Shown here piece by piece: positions 1 to 7,121 of a stretch of DNA of 10,922 nucleotides. The stretch's first letter is position 1; every line of letters starts with the position of its first letter. The notes beneath the pieces are model-generated. The model was not told the DNA's origin. It did not search any database and was given only the letters and a program-made list of their open reading frames with translations. This DNA comes from CAJQQY01 sp964352225 (GTDB taxonomy: Bacteria; Bacteroidota; Bacteroidia; Chitinophagales; Saprospiraceae), in contig CAYGRM010000227.1 of assembly GCA_964352225.1 (NCBI GenBank), forward strand, positions 1 through 10,922, in the 5' to 3' direction. The translations under genes were made by a program, and so were the position numbers.

Positions 1-2
1 AA

Positions 3-677
3 ACGTCTAAAACTAATCGATTTTCCTCCATTAATCAATTGCTGAATCGTCCCTTTCAAACTACAATGGTTACGACCTATAGCCTTGTATTTGCGATCAT
101 TCCTTTTGATAAAAATGCCTTGGCTGCGAACATTGAAGCAAGTCATCCGATGCTTCGAATGTTTGAATTACAACAAGACATTTCCCGACAAGCTATTGCC
201 TTAAATGAACTGAATGAAAAACCTTCTTTCGGAGTAGGCTTGGATTATATCATGGTCAATAAAAGGAGCGACGCTAGTCCTTCAAAAAATGGAAGAGATA
301 TTATTCAATTAAGAGGCTCTGTAAAAATTCCTCTTTTTAAAAAAAAGTACGAAGCCAAGGAGAGGGAAGAGCAATTCAAAATAGCTGCTTTGACGGATAA
401 GAAAGCAGAGGTGTTAAGTCGCTTTATGGCCGCTATCGAGAAAGCTTATGCTGATTATGAAATGGCTCAACTGAAAATTAATTTGTACGAAAGGCAAATA
501 GAAATCACCCAAGCAGCCATCAATATTTTGGAAACCAACTACAGCGCAAAGGGAAATAATTTTGACGAATTACTACGATTGGAAAAAGAACTGATTGATT
601 ATGATTTAAAAATACTGAAAGCAATCGTTCAAAGCCACTTTGCAAAAAGTAGCATCGAACGATTTATTATTCAATAA
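3..677 (+). CDS. TolC-family outer membrane efflux channel, 3' part (5' end outside window)
   Basis: The frame is open from the window edge to the TAA at 675-677, giving the last 224 residues of a longer protein. The TTG at 39 is only a possible start inside a longer frame; residues upstream of it (TSKTNRFSSINQ) continue the fold. The segment FSSINQLLNRPF resembles the linker before the second half of Bacteroidota TolC/CusC-like channels. After it come a helical stretch (SHPMLRMFELQQDISRQ), a beta-hairpin region (GVGLDYIMVN, then IIQLRGSVKIPLF) and long Ala/Glu/Lys-rich coiled-coil helices. Channels of this family are usually a little over 400 residues, so roughly the first half is missing. 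It would form the outer-membrane exit duct of a tripartite RND metal pump with the adaptor at 894. The RND pump gene is presumably upstream. A CzcA-TolC fusion, known in this phylum, cannot be excluded. Domain assignment is by eye. Confidence 0.82.
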   Translation, partial: TSKTNRFSSINQLLNRPFQTTMVTTYSLVFAIIPFDKNALAANIEASHPMLRMFELQQDISRQAIALNELNEKPSFGVGLDYIMVNKRSDASPSKNGRDIIQLRGSVKIPLFKKKYEAKEREEQFKIAALTDKKAEVLSRFMAAIEKAYADYEMAQLKINLYERQIEITQAAINILETNYSAKGNNFDELLRLEKELIDYDLKILKAIVQSHFAKSSIERFIIQ

Positions 678-690
678 ATCAATTTGGAAG

Positions 691-891
691 ATGAGCAAAT
701 ATCGAAGTAAAAAGAAGAAAAAGAAAGTCCTAAATTCTGCAAAAGATAGACGAGCAGAACGAGTGGTCTATGGCATACTTGCCACCATTTTTCTGATAGC
801 AATACTTGTCAGTTACAGGTTGTCAAAAGGAAATGGAGTAATCAAGGTTGAGAGAAACAGTACTATTAATAAAACTGAAAAAGAAAATTAA
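691..891 (+). CDS. 66-aa polybasic single-span membrane protein, unknown function
   Basis: I do not recognise a family. The frame extends upstream to a TTG at 640 inside the TolC gene, but the ATG at 691, 13 bases after the TolC stop, is the better start and is preceded by a purine-rich TTGGAAG. The protein begins MSKYRSKKKKKK, a strongly basic cytoplasm-facing segment. It then has a charged linker, one transmembrane helix at about residues 26-44 (VYGILATIFLIAILVSY) and a short polar tail ending NKTEKEN. By the positive-inside rule the N-terminus should be cytoplasmic and the tail periplasmic. It contains no Cys and no His, so it is unlikely to bind metal itself. It sits between the channel and adaptor genes, with only 2 bases to the next ATG, so translation is probably coupled. 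An accessory subunit or assembly factor of the efflux complex is possible (inference). Confidence 0.7.
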   Translation: MSKYRSKKKKKKVLNSAKDRRAERVVYGILATIFLIAILVSYRLSKGNGVIKVERNSTINKTEKEN

Positions 892-893
892 TT

Positions 894-2720
894 ATGAAAT
901 CCAATATAAAAATAATCATCACAGCAGTCATTGCGATTGCTATCGGTCTAGGAGCAGGGTATTTGATTTTTGGAAATAAAACCAACGCCGTAGTTCCTAC
1001 TGAAAATCATCAGCAACATGGAGGCGAAGCAAAACTTACTTCCGCTGAAGAAGAAATTTGGACCTGCTCTATGCATCCTCAAATTCGCCAAAACGAACCG
1101 GGGGATTGTCCAATCTGCGGAATGGATTTGATTCCTTTGGAAGCTAATTCATCCAACGACCCTTTAGTTTTAGAGATGACTAACGAGGCGGTAAAATTGG
1201 CGAATATCCAAACCACAATCATCGGAGATGAAGTGGAGCATGCTGGAAAAATGATTCCGTTATCTGGAAAAGTACAAATGGATGAACGATTGGCTTCTAG
1301 TCAAGTGGCTCACGTGCCCGGTCGAATTGAAAAACTATTTGTCACTTTCACAGGCGAGCAAGTCAACAAAGGGCAAAAGATTGCGACCATTTATTCTCCA
1401 GATTTAATTACTGCTCAAAGAGAATTGATAGAATCTTTGAAGTTAGTTGCTTTGAATCCAGGACTGGTAGAAGCTGCTCGAAATAAATTGAGATACTGGA
1501 AAATCGGAAATGCTACCATCGAGGCAATTGAAAAAAGTGGAACAGTTCAAGAGACTTTTACAGTCTTTGCTGACGAGGCAGGAATTGTAACGAATAGGAG
1601 AGTAGCTGTCGGAGATTATATCAAACAAGGCGAACCCCTTTTTGATTTGATGAATCTACGAAAAGTATGGGTGCTTTTTGATGCTTATGAAGAAGACTTA
1701 GCTTCTATAAAAGTGGGCAATACTATTGAGTTCACAACTCCTTCGGTTCCAAATAAAACTTTCAAAACTCGGGTAACTTTTATAGACCCGATTATCAATC
1801 CAAAAACACGGGTTACTTCTATTCGAACTGAAATCAATAATCGAGGAGGAATACTAAAACCAGAAATGTTTGTACAAGGTAAATTACAAAAAAAGGCTTC
1901 TCACAAATCTCAGTTGAGTGTTCCAAAATCAGCGGTGCTTTGGACAGGAACTCGGTCAGTTGTTTATGTCAAAGTTCCTGATATGACTATCCCTTCTTTT
2001 AAATTTAAAGAGATAGAAATAGGCGAATCATTGGGGAAAAACTATCAAGTGTTAAGTGGTTTAGAATCGGGTGAAGAAGTAGTCACTTATGGAAGTTTCA
2101 CTATTGATGCCGCTGCCCAACTCAATAATCAAGCAAGTATGATGAATAGGGATGTGATGGAAAAAGGTGCAGACCATGCTATGCATTTACCTGACTATAC
2201 AGAATCTACTCCAATGGAATTTAAGCAACAATTGGTCATGGTTTCGGATGCCTATCTTTTATTAAAAGATGCTTTTGTGGCAACTGATAATGAACTAGCG
2301 GTATCAACCGCTCAAGAAGTTATGGAAGCATTATCAAAGGTAGATATGTCATTGGTAAAAGGTGATGCTCATCTTTATTGGATGGAGCAACTCCAATCAC
2401 TCCAAGCACACAGTAAAAAAATCACAGAGTTGACAGATGTGGAAGAGCAACGCAAGCAATTTGATTTTTTATCACAAGCTCTAATCAAGTCGATAAAAGT
2501 ATTCGGTATTTCTGAAAATACCCTTTATGTGGAACATTGTCCCATGGCAAATAATAACGAAGGTGCTGATTGGATAAGTAAAGATGAAGCTATTCAAAAT
2601 CCTTACTTCGGTGATAAAATGTTGACTTGTGGAGAAGTCAAAGCAACCATTGATAAAGACTTTAAAAATCCTGCAATGAAAAAAACATCTAACGCTAAAC
2701 CGCAAGGACATAACCATTAA
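894..2720 (+). CDS. cusB: CusB-like RND efflux periplasmic adaptor with HMBD and DUF3347 domains
   Basis: This 608-aa membrane-fusion protein links an RND pump to the outer-membrane channel in metal export, probably Cu(I)/Ag(I). Residues 5-26 form an N-terminal membrane anchor or signal. Residues 56-81 are a heavy-metal-binding domain with ligands C58, M60, H61, C72, C75 and M77 (WTCSMHPQ, then CPICGMDLIP). Residues about 120-420 are the HlyD/CusB body: a barrel-sandwich hybrid around VPGRIEKLFVTFTGEQVNKGQ, a helical hairpin, and beta-barrel segments including GVTNRR-like and KPEMFVQG stretches. Residues about 442-585 match DUF3347 (KQQLVMVSDAYLLLKDAF), with a second Cys/Met group at C549/M551 (HCPMA) and M576/C579 (MLTCG). 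The tail ends GHNH. The ATG at 894 follows the previous stop by 2 bases. Metal specificity for copper rather than zinc or cobalt is inferred from Met content and neighbours. Confidence 0.92.
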   Translation: MKSNIKIIITAVIAIAIGLGAGYLIFGNKTNAVVPTENHQQHGGEAKLTSAEEEIWTCSMHPQIRQNEPGDCPICGMDLIPLEANSSNDPLVLEMTNEAVKLANIQTTIIGDEVEHAGKMIPLSGKVQMDERLASSQVAHVPGRIEKLFVTFTGEQVNKGQKIATIYSPDLITAQRELIESLKLVALNPGLVEAARNKLRYWKIGNATIEAIEKSGTVQETFTVFADEAGIVTNRRVAVGDYIKQGEPLFDLMNLRKVWVLFDAYEEDLASIKVGNTIEFTTPSVPNKTFKTRVTFIDPIINPKTRVTSIRTEINNRGGILKPEMFVQGKLQKKASHKSQLSVPKSAVLWTGTRSVVYVKVPDMTIPSFKFKEIEIGESLGKNYQVLSGLESGEEVVTYGSFTIDAAAQLNNQASMMNRDVMEKGADHAMHLPDYTESTPMEFKQQLVMVSDAYLLLKDAFVATDNELAVSTAQEVMEALSKVDMSLVKGDAHLYWMEQLQSLQAHSKKITELTDVEEQRKQFDFLSQALIKSIKVFGISENTLYVEHCPMANNNEGADWISKDEAIQNPYFGDKMLTCGEVKATIDKDFKNPAMKKTSNAKPQGHNH

Positions 2721-2732
2721 AACTTAAAAATC

Positions 2733-4427
2733 ATGAAACAGCTAATTTTAATTTTGACTTTTGTAATTCCATTGTTAGGCAACAGTCAGAACCCACTTTT
2801 TATTCCAGATACTTTGTCAGGAGCATCCATTAATTTAAATCTTCAAAATGGACAAGTTGAATTTTACAATGGAATCACTACCAATACCATTGGCTACAAT
2901 CAAAATATTTTGGGCCCTACTATTTTTTTGGAAAAAGGAAATGAGGTCAACTTTAATGTCACCAATAATATTTCGGAAACGACCACGGTTCATTGGCATG
3001 GACTTCATGTTTCTTCTGAAAATGATGGAGGTCCACATACTGTTATTGAAGCTGGTCAAGTTTGGTCTCCCTCATTTACCGTCATGGATAATGCAGCAAC
3101 CTATTGGTATCATCCTCACTTGCATGAGCATACCGAAGAACAAGTAACTCAAGGTGCAGCAGGATTTATTATTGTCAGAGATGATGAGGAAGCGCAGTTG
3201 GAGTTGCCTCGAAAATATGGAGAAGATGATTTCCCCATCGTCATTCAATCAAGAGCTTTTGATGCCAACAAACAAATGATGACGAACACCGCAGCGGATA
3301 ATGTCATTATGACTAATGGAACTTTGAATGCATTTCTTGATGCACCTGCACAAGTTATTCGGCTTCGATTGTTGAATGGTTCAACGGAACGGATTTATAA
3401 TTTAGGCTTCCAAGGCAATTTAAGTTTTTCTCAAATTGCTACTGATGGAGGTTTATTAAATGCTCCTGTTGCTTTGACTCGACTTCGATTAGTACCTGGA
3501 GAAAGAGCAGAAATTTTATTGGACTTGTCTTCGATGCAAGGACAAACTTTTAACCTGATGAGTTTTGCATCAGAGCTGCCAAGTGGAAATTATGGAGCGA
3601 CCAATCCTAGTGCAATGCCAATGGGAAGCATCGCAGGTTACAGCAGTAATGCTTTGAATGGAAATGATTTTAATATCCTTCAAGTAAATGTTGTTGCGCC
3701 AACACCTGATGCTATCAATTCCATTCCGACTGAATTGATTTCAAATTCTCCTTATATAGAATCCAATTCAGATGTCACTCGGAATTTACTTTTCCAACCT
3801 GCACAAATGGGACCCACAGGAATGTTAAATGGCCCTTTTGAAATTAATGGATTAGGTTACAATATGGAAGTTATCAATTACGAAATTCCACTCAATAATA
3901 CTGAAGTGTGGGAGCTAACCAACCAAACTGCCATTGCACATCCTTTCCATATTCACGATGTACAGTTTTACATTTTGGACATCAATGGAAATCCTCCGCC
4001 AGCTAATATGCAAGGTAAAAAAGATGTAGTGCTAGTTCCCCCGATGTTTGGAACAGTTCGATTTATCACCAAGTTTGAAGACTTCGCCAATGAAGAAGTT
4101 CCCTACATGTACCATTGCCATATGTTGAGCCATGAGGACGAAGGAATGATGGGACAATTTATTGTCGTGGATAATTCGACTGCGGTTACTGAATTTGAAA
4201 AAGATGCTATTTCCATTTATCCAAATCCAGTTTCGAATATCATTACTATAAATGGTATGGAGCAAGCAACAGTTGAACTATACAATTCATCAGGTCAGCT
4301 TCTACAAATAAAAGAAACGATTGGAAATGTCGAGCAATTTGATTTGACAGAATATGCTGCGGGTATCTATTTTTTTAATGTCAAAACAGCCGAAGAGAGT
4401 CGTGCATACAAAGTAGTTAAGCATTAA
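2733..4427 (+). CDS. Secreted multicopper oxidase with type IX secretion C-terminal domain
   Basis: This 564-aa protein is of the CueO/FtsP/laccase type, coupling substrate oxidation (probably Cu(I) to Cu(II)) to reduction of O2 to water. A Sec signal peptide occupies about residues 1-19. All four copper motifs are present: HWHGLH (87-92), YHPHLH (126-131), HPFHIH (403-408) and HCHMLSHEDEGM (461-472). H403, C462, H467 and M472 would be the type 1 ligands, and the His pairs form the trinuclear centre. From about residue 492 a Por/T9SS sorting domain begins with ISIYPNPVSN and ends AGIYFFNVKTAEESRAYKVVKH, so the mature enzyme should be released or anchored on the cell surface. It starts 12 bases after the adaptor gene and shares its operon. 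Enterobacterial CueO uses Tat and lacks this domain. The substrate is inferred from context, and phenol oxidation is also possible. Confidence 0.95.
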   Translation: MKQLILILTFVIPLLGNSQNPLFIPDTLSGASINLNLQNGQVEFYNGITTNTIGYNQNILGPTIFLEKGNEVNFNVTNNISETTTVHWHGLHVSSENDGGPHTVIEAGQVWSPSFTVMDNAATYWYHPHLHEHTEEQVTQGAAGFIIVRDDEEAQLELPRKYGEDDFPIVIQSRAFDANKQMMTNTAADNVIMTNGTLNAFLDAPAQVIRLRLLNGSTERIYNLGFQGNLSFSQIATDGGLLNAPVALTRLRLVPGERAEILLDLSSMQGQTFNLMSFASELPSGNYGATNPSAMPMGSIAGYSSNALNGNDFNILQVNVVAPTPDAINSIPTELISNSPYIESNSDVTRNLLFQPAQMGPTGMLNGPFEINGLGYNMEVINYEIPLNNTEVWELTNQTAIAHPFHIHDVQFYILDINGNPPPANMQGKKDVVLVPPMFGTVRFITKFEDFANEEVPYMYHCHMLSHEDEGMMGQFIVVDNSTAVTEFEKDAISIYPNPVSNIITINGMEQATVELYNSSGQLLQIKETIGNVEQFDLTEYAAGIYFFNVKTAEESRAYKVVKH

Positions 4428-4454
4428 GAGGTTTTATTGAAAAATGATTTCAGA

Positions 4455-5111
4455 ATGAGTAAGAAAAATGATTTTATACCAGCATTAGGTTACGACCAAT
4501 TGACCTCATTTTATGATAAAATGATTGATTGGACAATGCCCGAAAAAGAGTTTAGGGATAAGCTCATTCAGCATTTATCACCACAGCCAAATGAGCAAAT
4601 CATGGAATTTGGTTTTGGTACAGGACAGAATATGATTTATGCAATTCGTGCTGAATTTAATGCTTCCTACCATGGATTGGATGTTGACCCGAAAGTAGAA
4701 GCTATAGCAAAGACGAAACTTCAAGAATTAAGATTTTTGAAAAATGTAAAACTGGAATTGTATGACGGAAATGTTTTTCCATATCCTAATGATTCTTTTG
4801 ACAAAATTTTTAGCTGTTTAGTATTTCATCAATTAAAAACCGAGGTGAAAAAATCAGCTATGATGGAGATTTACAGAGTATTAAAACCAGGAGGCAAAAT
4901 ACTGATTTGTGATTGGGGAAAACCACATGATATTTTTGCAAGTCTAGGTTTTTATCTAGTTCAAATGCTGGATGGATTTGAAACAACTTCTGATAATAGA
5001 AAAGGATTTATACCTGAATTTTTACAAACTATCGGGTTTAAAGATGTACAACAAATTGATGTAGTGAATACTAAAATAGGAACGCTTAGATATACGATTG
5101 GAATTAAATAA
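4455..5111 (+). CDS. Class I SAM-dependent methyltransferase (UbiE/Methyltransf_11 type)
   Basis: The 218-aa protein has the class I Rossmann methyltransferase order: motif I EFGFGTGQN (51-59), the acidic end of strand 2 in LDVDP (75-79), an acidic motif II region DGNVFPY followed by DSFDKIFSCLVFHQL (113-127), and motif III-like VLKPGGKILICDW (142-154). No signal peptide is visible, so it is cytosolic. I chose the ATG at 4455; an in-frame TTG at 4437 would add six residues but has a poorer context. It lies 27 bases after the oxidase stop and 23 before the next ATG, so it is probably cotranscribed. The substrate cannot be read from the sequence. UbiE-like quinone methylation, arsenic- or metalloid-type methylation and small-molecule methylation are all possible. 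It has C121 but no cluster of Cys typical of ArsM arsenite methyltransferases, which argues against ArsM. Confidence 0.88.
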   Translation: MSKKNDFIPALGYDQLTSFYDKMIDWTMPEKEFRDKLIQHLSPQPNEQIMEFGFGTGQNMIYAIRAEFNASYHGLDVDPKVEAIAKTKLQELRFLKNVKLELYDGNVFPYPNDSFDKIFSCLVFHQLKTEVKKSAMMEIYRVLKPGGKILICDWGKPHDIFASLGFYLVQMLDGFETTSDNRKGFIPEFLQTIGFKDVQQIDVVNTKIGTLRYTIGIK

Positions 5112-5134
5112 TTCAACTTTTAAATTTTCAAATT

Positions 5135-5818
5135 ATGAAAAATGAAGTCCTCCTTATAATACTAGCAATCTTCCTTTTGATAGGCAATTCTATTTTCGCG
5201 CATGGTGATGAAGACCATAAAAAGAAAGACCAAGACACTACAACATTTGTTCCCGAAAAAATGCAGGAAGCAGAAACTTCCCATGACCATCATGAAATGG
5301 ATAATCACTTAATGATAAAGGAAAGTAAAATAGTGGATGCTGCCATGAGTGATTTTTCCAACCTTCATCCATTGGTGGTTCATTTTCCAATTGTATTGTT
5401 ATTGCTGGCGGTCTTTGCCCAAATCGCTTCCTTTTTTTTATGGAAAAAGCAACTCAACTGGGCAACACTTTTATTGTTGGCAGGTGGATTTTTGGGAGCG
5501 TATGTTGCTTCAACTTACGTTCATCCACATACGACTGATTTGACGGAAGCTGCCACCTTAGTGCTTGAAAAACATGACTTATTTGCTGACTATACAATTT
5601 GGTTGAGCGGAATTTGTTTGCTTTTAAAAACAGTCAGCCTGTTTTTATTGAAGGATAAATTATGGTTTGAAATCATCATTGCATTGCTACTGGTAGGAGC
5701 GGCATACAGCGTCAGTCAAGCAGGACATTACGGAGCAACGTTAGCTCATATTCATGGAGTAGGCGTGCAAGGAAAATTTATTGAATCACAAAATGACGGT
5801 CACGACCACAGTCATTAA
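5135..5818 (+). CDS. DUF2231-like four-span membrane protein with His-rich termini
   Basis: This 227-aa protein carries the DUF2231 hallmark LHPLVVHFPIVLLLLA at 77-92, which includes H78 and H83, and a GHYGATLAHIHGVGV stretch at 197-211 near the end. An N-terminal hydrophobic segment (5-21, ending FAHG) is a likely signal peptide. It is followed by a His/Asp-rich periplasmic stretch at 23-58 (HGDEDH, then SHDHHEMDNH). Four further transmembrane helices are predicted at about 80-102, 109-128, 152-172 and 178-197. The tail ends DGHDHSH. DUF2231 proteins have no firm function; conserved membrane His residues suggest heme or metal binding. In this locus the His-rich ends look like metal-capturing arms (inference). 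It follows the methyltransferase by 23 bases within the same operon. The ATG at 5135 is preceded by a typical A/T-only leader. Confidence 0.82.
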   Translation: MKNEVLLIILAIFLLIGNSIFAHGDEDHKKKDQDTTTFVPEKMQEAETSHDHHEMDNHLMIKESKIVDAAMSDFSNLHPLVVHFPIVLLLLAVFAQIASFFLWKKQLNWATLLLLAGGFLGAYVASTYVHPHTTDLTEAATLVLEKHDLFADYTIWLSGICLLLKTVSLFLLKDKLWFEIIIALLLVGAAYSVSQAGHYGATLAHIHGVGVQGKFIESQNDGHDHSH

Positions 5819-5844
5819 AAATTAATAAACAAAACAATTACAAA

Positions 5845-6408
5845 ATGAAGTATTTAATTTTTTCTATTCTTTTTCTGGGATTAGTTTCTAGTTGTGAAAA
5901 CAAAACAACTTCAACGAGTGACAACTCCACTCCAATAAAAGAAACTAAAAAGAAACCACTTAGTCCACCTGAAACAGCGATGGCGATGGTTGGCGATGCT
6001 CATGTACATATTGATTATTCTTCACCAGGTGTTAGAGGGCGAACCATTTTTGGAGATCTGATTCCCTTCGGAAAATTATGGAGAGCAGGGGCTAATGATG
6101 CAACCTCGATAGAAACCAATAAGGATATAATCATCAACGGTCAAACATTGCCAACAGGAAAATATGGCTTCTTTGTTATTCCTAATCAAGAAAAATGGAC
6201 ATTAATTTTTAATACTCGATGGGATGCTCATGGTGCTGATAAATATAAAGAAAAAGAAGATGTCTTACGAATAGATGTGGTTGCAAATACTTTAAAATAT
6301 ACCCAAGAACATTTGAAGTACCAAGTAATAAAAAGTGATGATACTAATGGAATTATTTCTTTGGCTTGGGAAAAAACTAAAGTGGAAATTCCATTTCAAG
6401 TAAAGTAA
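5845..6408 (+). CDS. DUF2911 family lipoprotein
   Basis: This 187-aa protein has a lipoprotein signal peptide with lipobox LVSSC, so C17 would be the acylated residue. A Ser/Thr/Lys-rich linker follows to about residue 38. Residues about 40-187 match DUF2911: HIDYSSPGVRGRTIFGDLIP, then GKLWRAGANDATSIE, then PTGKYGFFVIP and WTLIFNTRWDAHGADKY. These blocks are typical of the many Bacteroidota DUF2911 proteins, whose biochemical function is unknown. The domain is a periplasmic or surface beta-rich fold. There is no Cys beyond the lipid-attachment residue, and only a few His (H53, H55, H129, H156), so a metal role is not evident. It is 26 bases downstream of the DUF2231 gene and 35 upstream of the microprotein gene, within the same transcription unit. 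Family call is confident; role is unknown. Confidence 0.87.
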   Translation: MKYLIFSILFLGLVSSCENKTTSTSDNSTPIKETKKKPLSPPETAMAMVGDAHVHIDYSSPGVRGRTIFGDLIPFGKLWRAGANDATSIETNKDIIINGQTLPTGKYGFFVIPNQEKWTLIFNTRWDAHGADKYKEKEDVLRIDVVANTLKYTQEHLKYQVIKSDDTNGIISLAWEKTKVEIPFQVK

Positions 6409-6443
6409 AATTTTAGTTTTCAATTTTTCAAAAAAATAAAAAA

Positions 6444-6566
6444 ATGAAGAATTGTTGTAAAACAGATAACAAGCCTTCCATGGCTCGTAAAATATATAAC
6501 AACGTAATTACGGGGTTAGTGATACTCCTCATTTTAGGAGTATTGGGTTCAATTTTATTCAAATAA
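6444..6566 (+). CDS. 40-aa Cys-Cys membrane microprotein
   Basis: A short complete frame, ATG at 6444 to TAA at 6564-6566, encodes 40 residues beginning MKNCCKTDNKP and ending in one hydrophobic helix at about 21-39 (VITGLVILLILGVLGSILF). It fills the gap between the DUF2911 and HMA genes, with 35 bases before and 17 after, and has an A-rich leader like its neighbours. The CC pair at residues 4-5 lies on the short N-terminal side of the helix, which carries Lys/Arg and should face the cytoplasm. This would place a thiol pair at the inner face of the membrane. The coding case rests on the correct spacing, a sensible signal-anchor composition and the CC motif shared with neighbouring proteins. 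I have a weak impression of similar CC-start small proteins in other Bacteroidota metal loci but cannot confirm it. It is easily missed by length cut-offs. Confidence 0.68.
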   Translation: MKNCCKTDNKPSMARKIYNNVITGLVILLILGVLGSILFK

Positions 6567-6583
6567 CTTTTAAAATTTTTAAC

Positions 6584-7045
6584 ATGAAAAAGAACATTTT
6601 TTTAATCGTATTCGCATTAGTGAGTTTTGCCTTTTCAGCTAATGCTCAAAGCTGTTGTAGCTCAAAAGCAAAAGACAAAACAAGTTGCGCGAAGAAAACT
6701 GCTACTACTGAAAAGGCTGCTGTCAATGGAGAAGTAAAAGCCATGTTAGCCTCTAATGTAATTTCAACAGCTGACAAAACAGAAAAATTCACAGTTTATG
6801 GAAACTGCGGCATGTGTGAAAAGACTATCGAAAATTCCTTGAAAGATGTAAAGGGCGTAAGCGAAGCAGATTGGAATAGAGAGACTGATGAGATGACGGT
6901 AACCTTTGATACAGAAGTAATTACACTTGATGCCATCAAACAAAAAATCGCAGATGTTGGCTACGATAGTGATTCTCACCGAGCAAAAGAGGAAGTGTAC
7001 AATAGCTTGCCAGGCTGTTGCCAGTATGACCGACCAGAAGAATAA
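6584..7045 (+). CDS. Secreted heavy-metal-associated (HMA) domain protein, copy 1
   Basis: This 153-aa protein has a Sec signal peptide (about 1-21, ending SANAQ), a Cys/Lys-rich linker (SCCSSKAKDKTSC, 23-35) and an HMA ferredoxin-like fold at about 67-130. The metal loop is VYGNCGMCEK with C75 and C78, a CxxC site where GNCGMC replaces the usual GMTCxxC. Typical HMA features follow: GVSEADWN, the strand TVTFDTEVI and the helix IKQKIADVGYD. The C-terminus adds LPGCCQYDRP with C145/C146. It is probably a periplasmic metallochaperone or sink for Cu(I), possibly handing metal to the adaptor at 894. It is the last gene of the first operon and is followed by a strong terminator. The gene at 7122 is a paralog, roughly half identical over the HMA domain and tail by my eye alignment. 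Mercury (MerP-like) is an alternative ligand. Confidence 0.9.
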   Translation: MKKNIFLIVFALVSFAFSANAQSCCSSKAKDKTSCAKKTATTEKAAVNGEVKAMLASNVISTADKTEKFTVYGNCGMCEKTIENSLKDVKGVSEADWNRETDEMTVTFDTEVITLDAIKQKIADVGYDSDSHRAKEEVYNSLPGCCQYDRPEE

Positions 7046-7062
7046 TTGGAATAATCATATGT

Positions 7063-7100
7063 TTTGGGCAGCAGATTTATCTGCTGTCCAAATCTTTTTA
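7063..7100 (+). terminator. Rho-independent terminator after HMA copy 1
   Basis: TTTGGGCAGCAGA (7063-7075) pairs with TCTGCTGTCCAAA (7080-7092) across a four-base TTTA loop. The stem is 13 bp with one G-T wobble. It is followed directly by TCTTTTTA. This is a textbook intrinsic terminator ending the long operon and leaving HMA copy 2 either under its own promoter or on read-through. Confidence 0.85.
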
Positions 7101-7121
7101 TCATTTATCAAAAATTAAAAT

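Noticed and set aside
39..41. TTG at 39 as the start of the TolC-type gene
   Set aside because: The frame is open to the window edge, upstream residues fit the family, and about half of the expected channel would be missing, so the gene begins outside the window.
709..728. A-rich run encoding the KKKKKK segment as a programmed frameshift site
   Set aside because: The zero frame reads through to a sensible membrane protein, and no alternative frame gives an extended product.
2848..3147. 99-codon + frame inside the multicopper oxidase gene
   Set aside because: It is a shifted frame within a gene whose copper motifs are intact; the product is low complexity without a start context.
6927..7118. 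63-codon + frame spanning the end of HMA copy 1 and the terminator
   Set aside because: It overlaps the HMA gene in another frame and runs through the terminator hairpin, so it is not a plausible gene.
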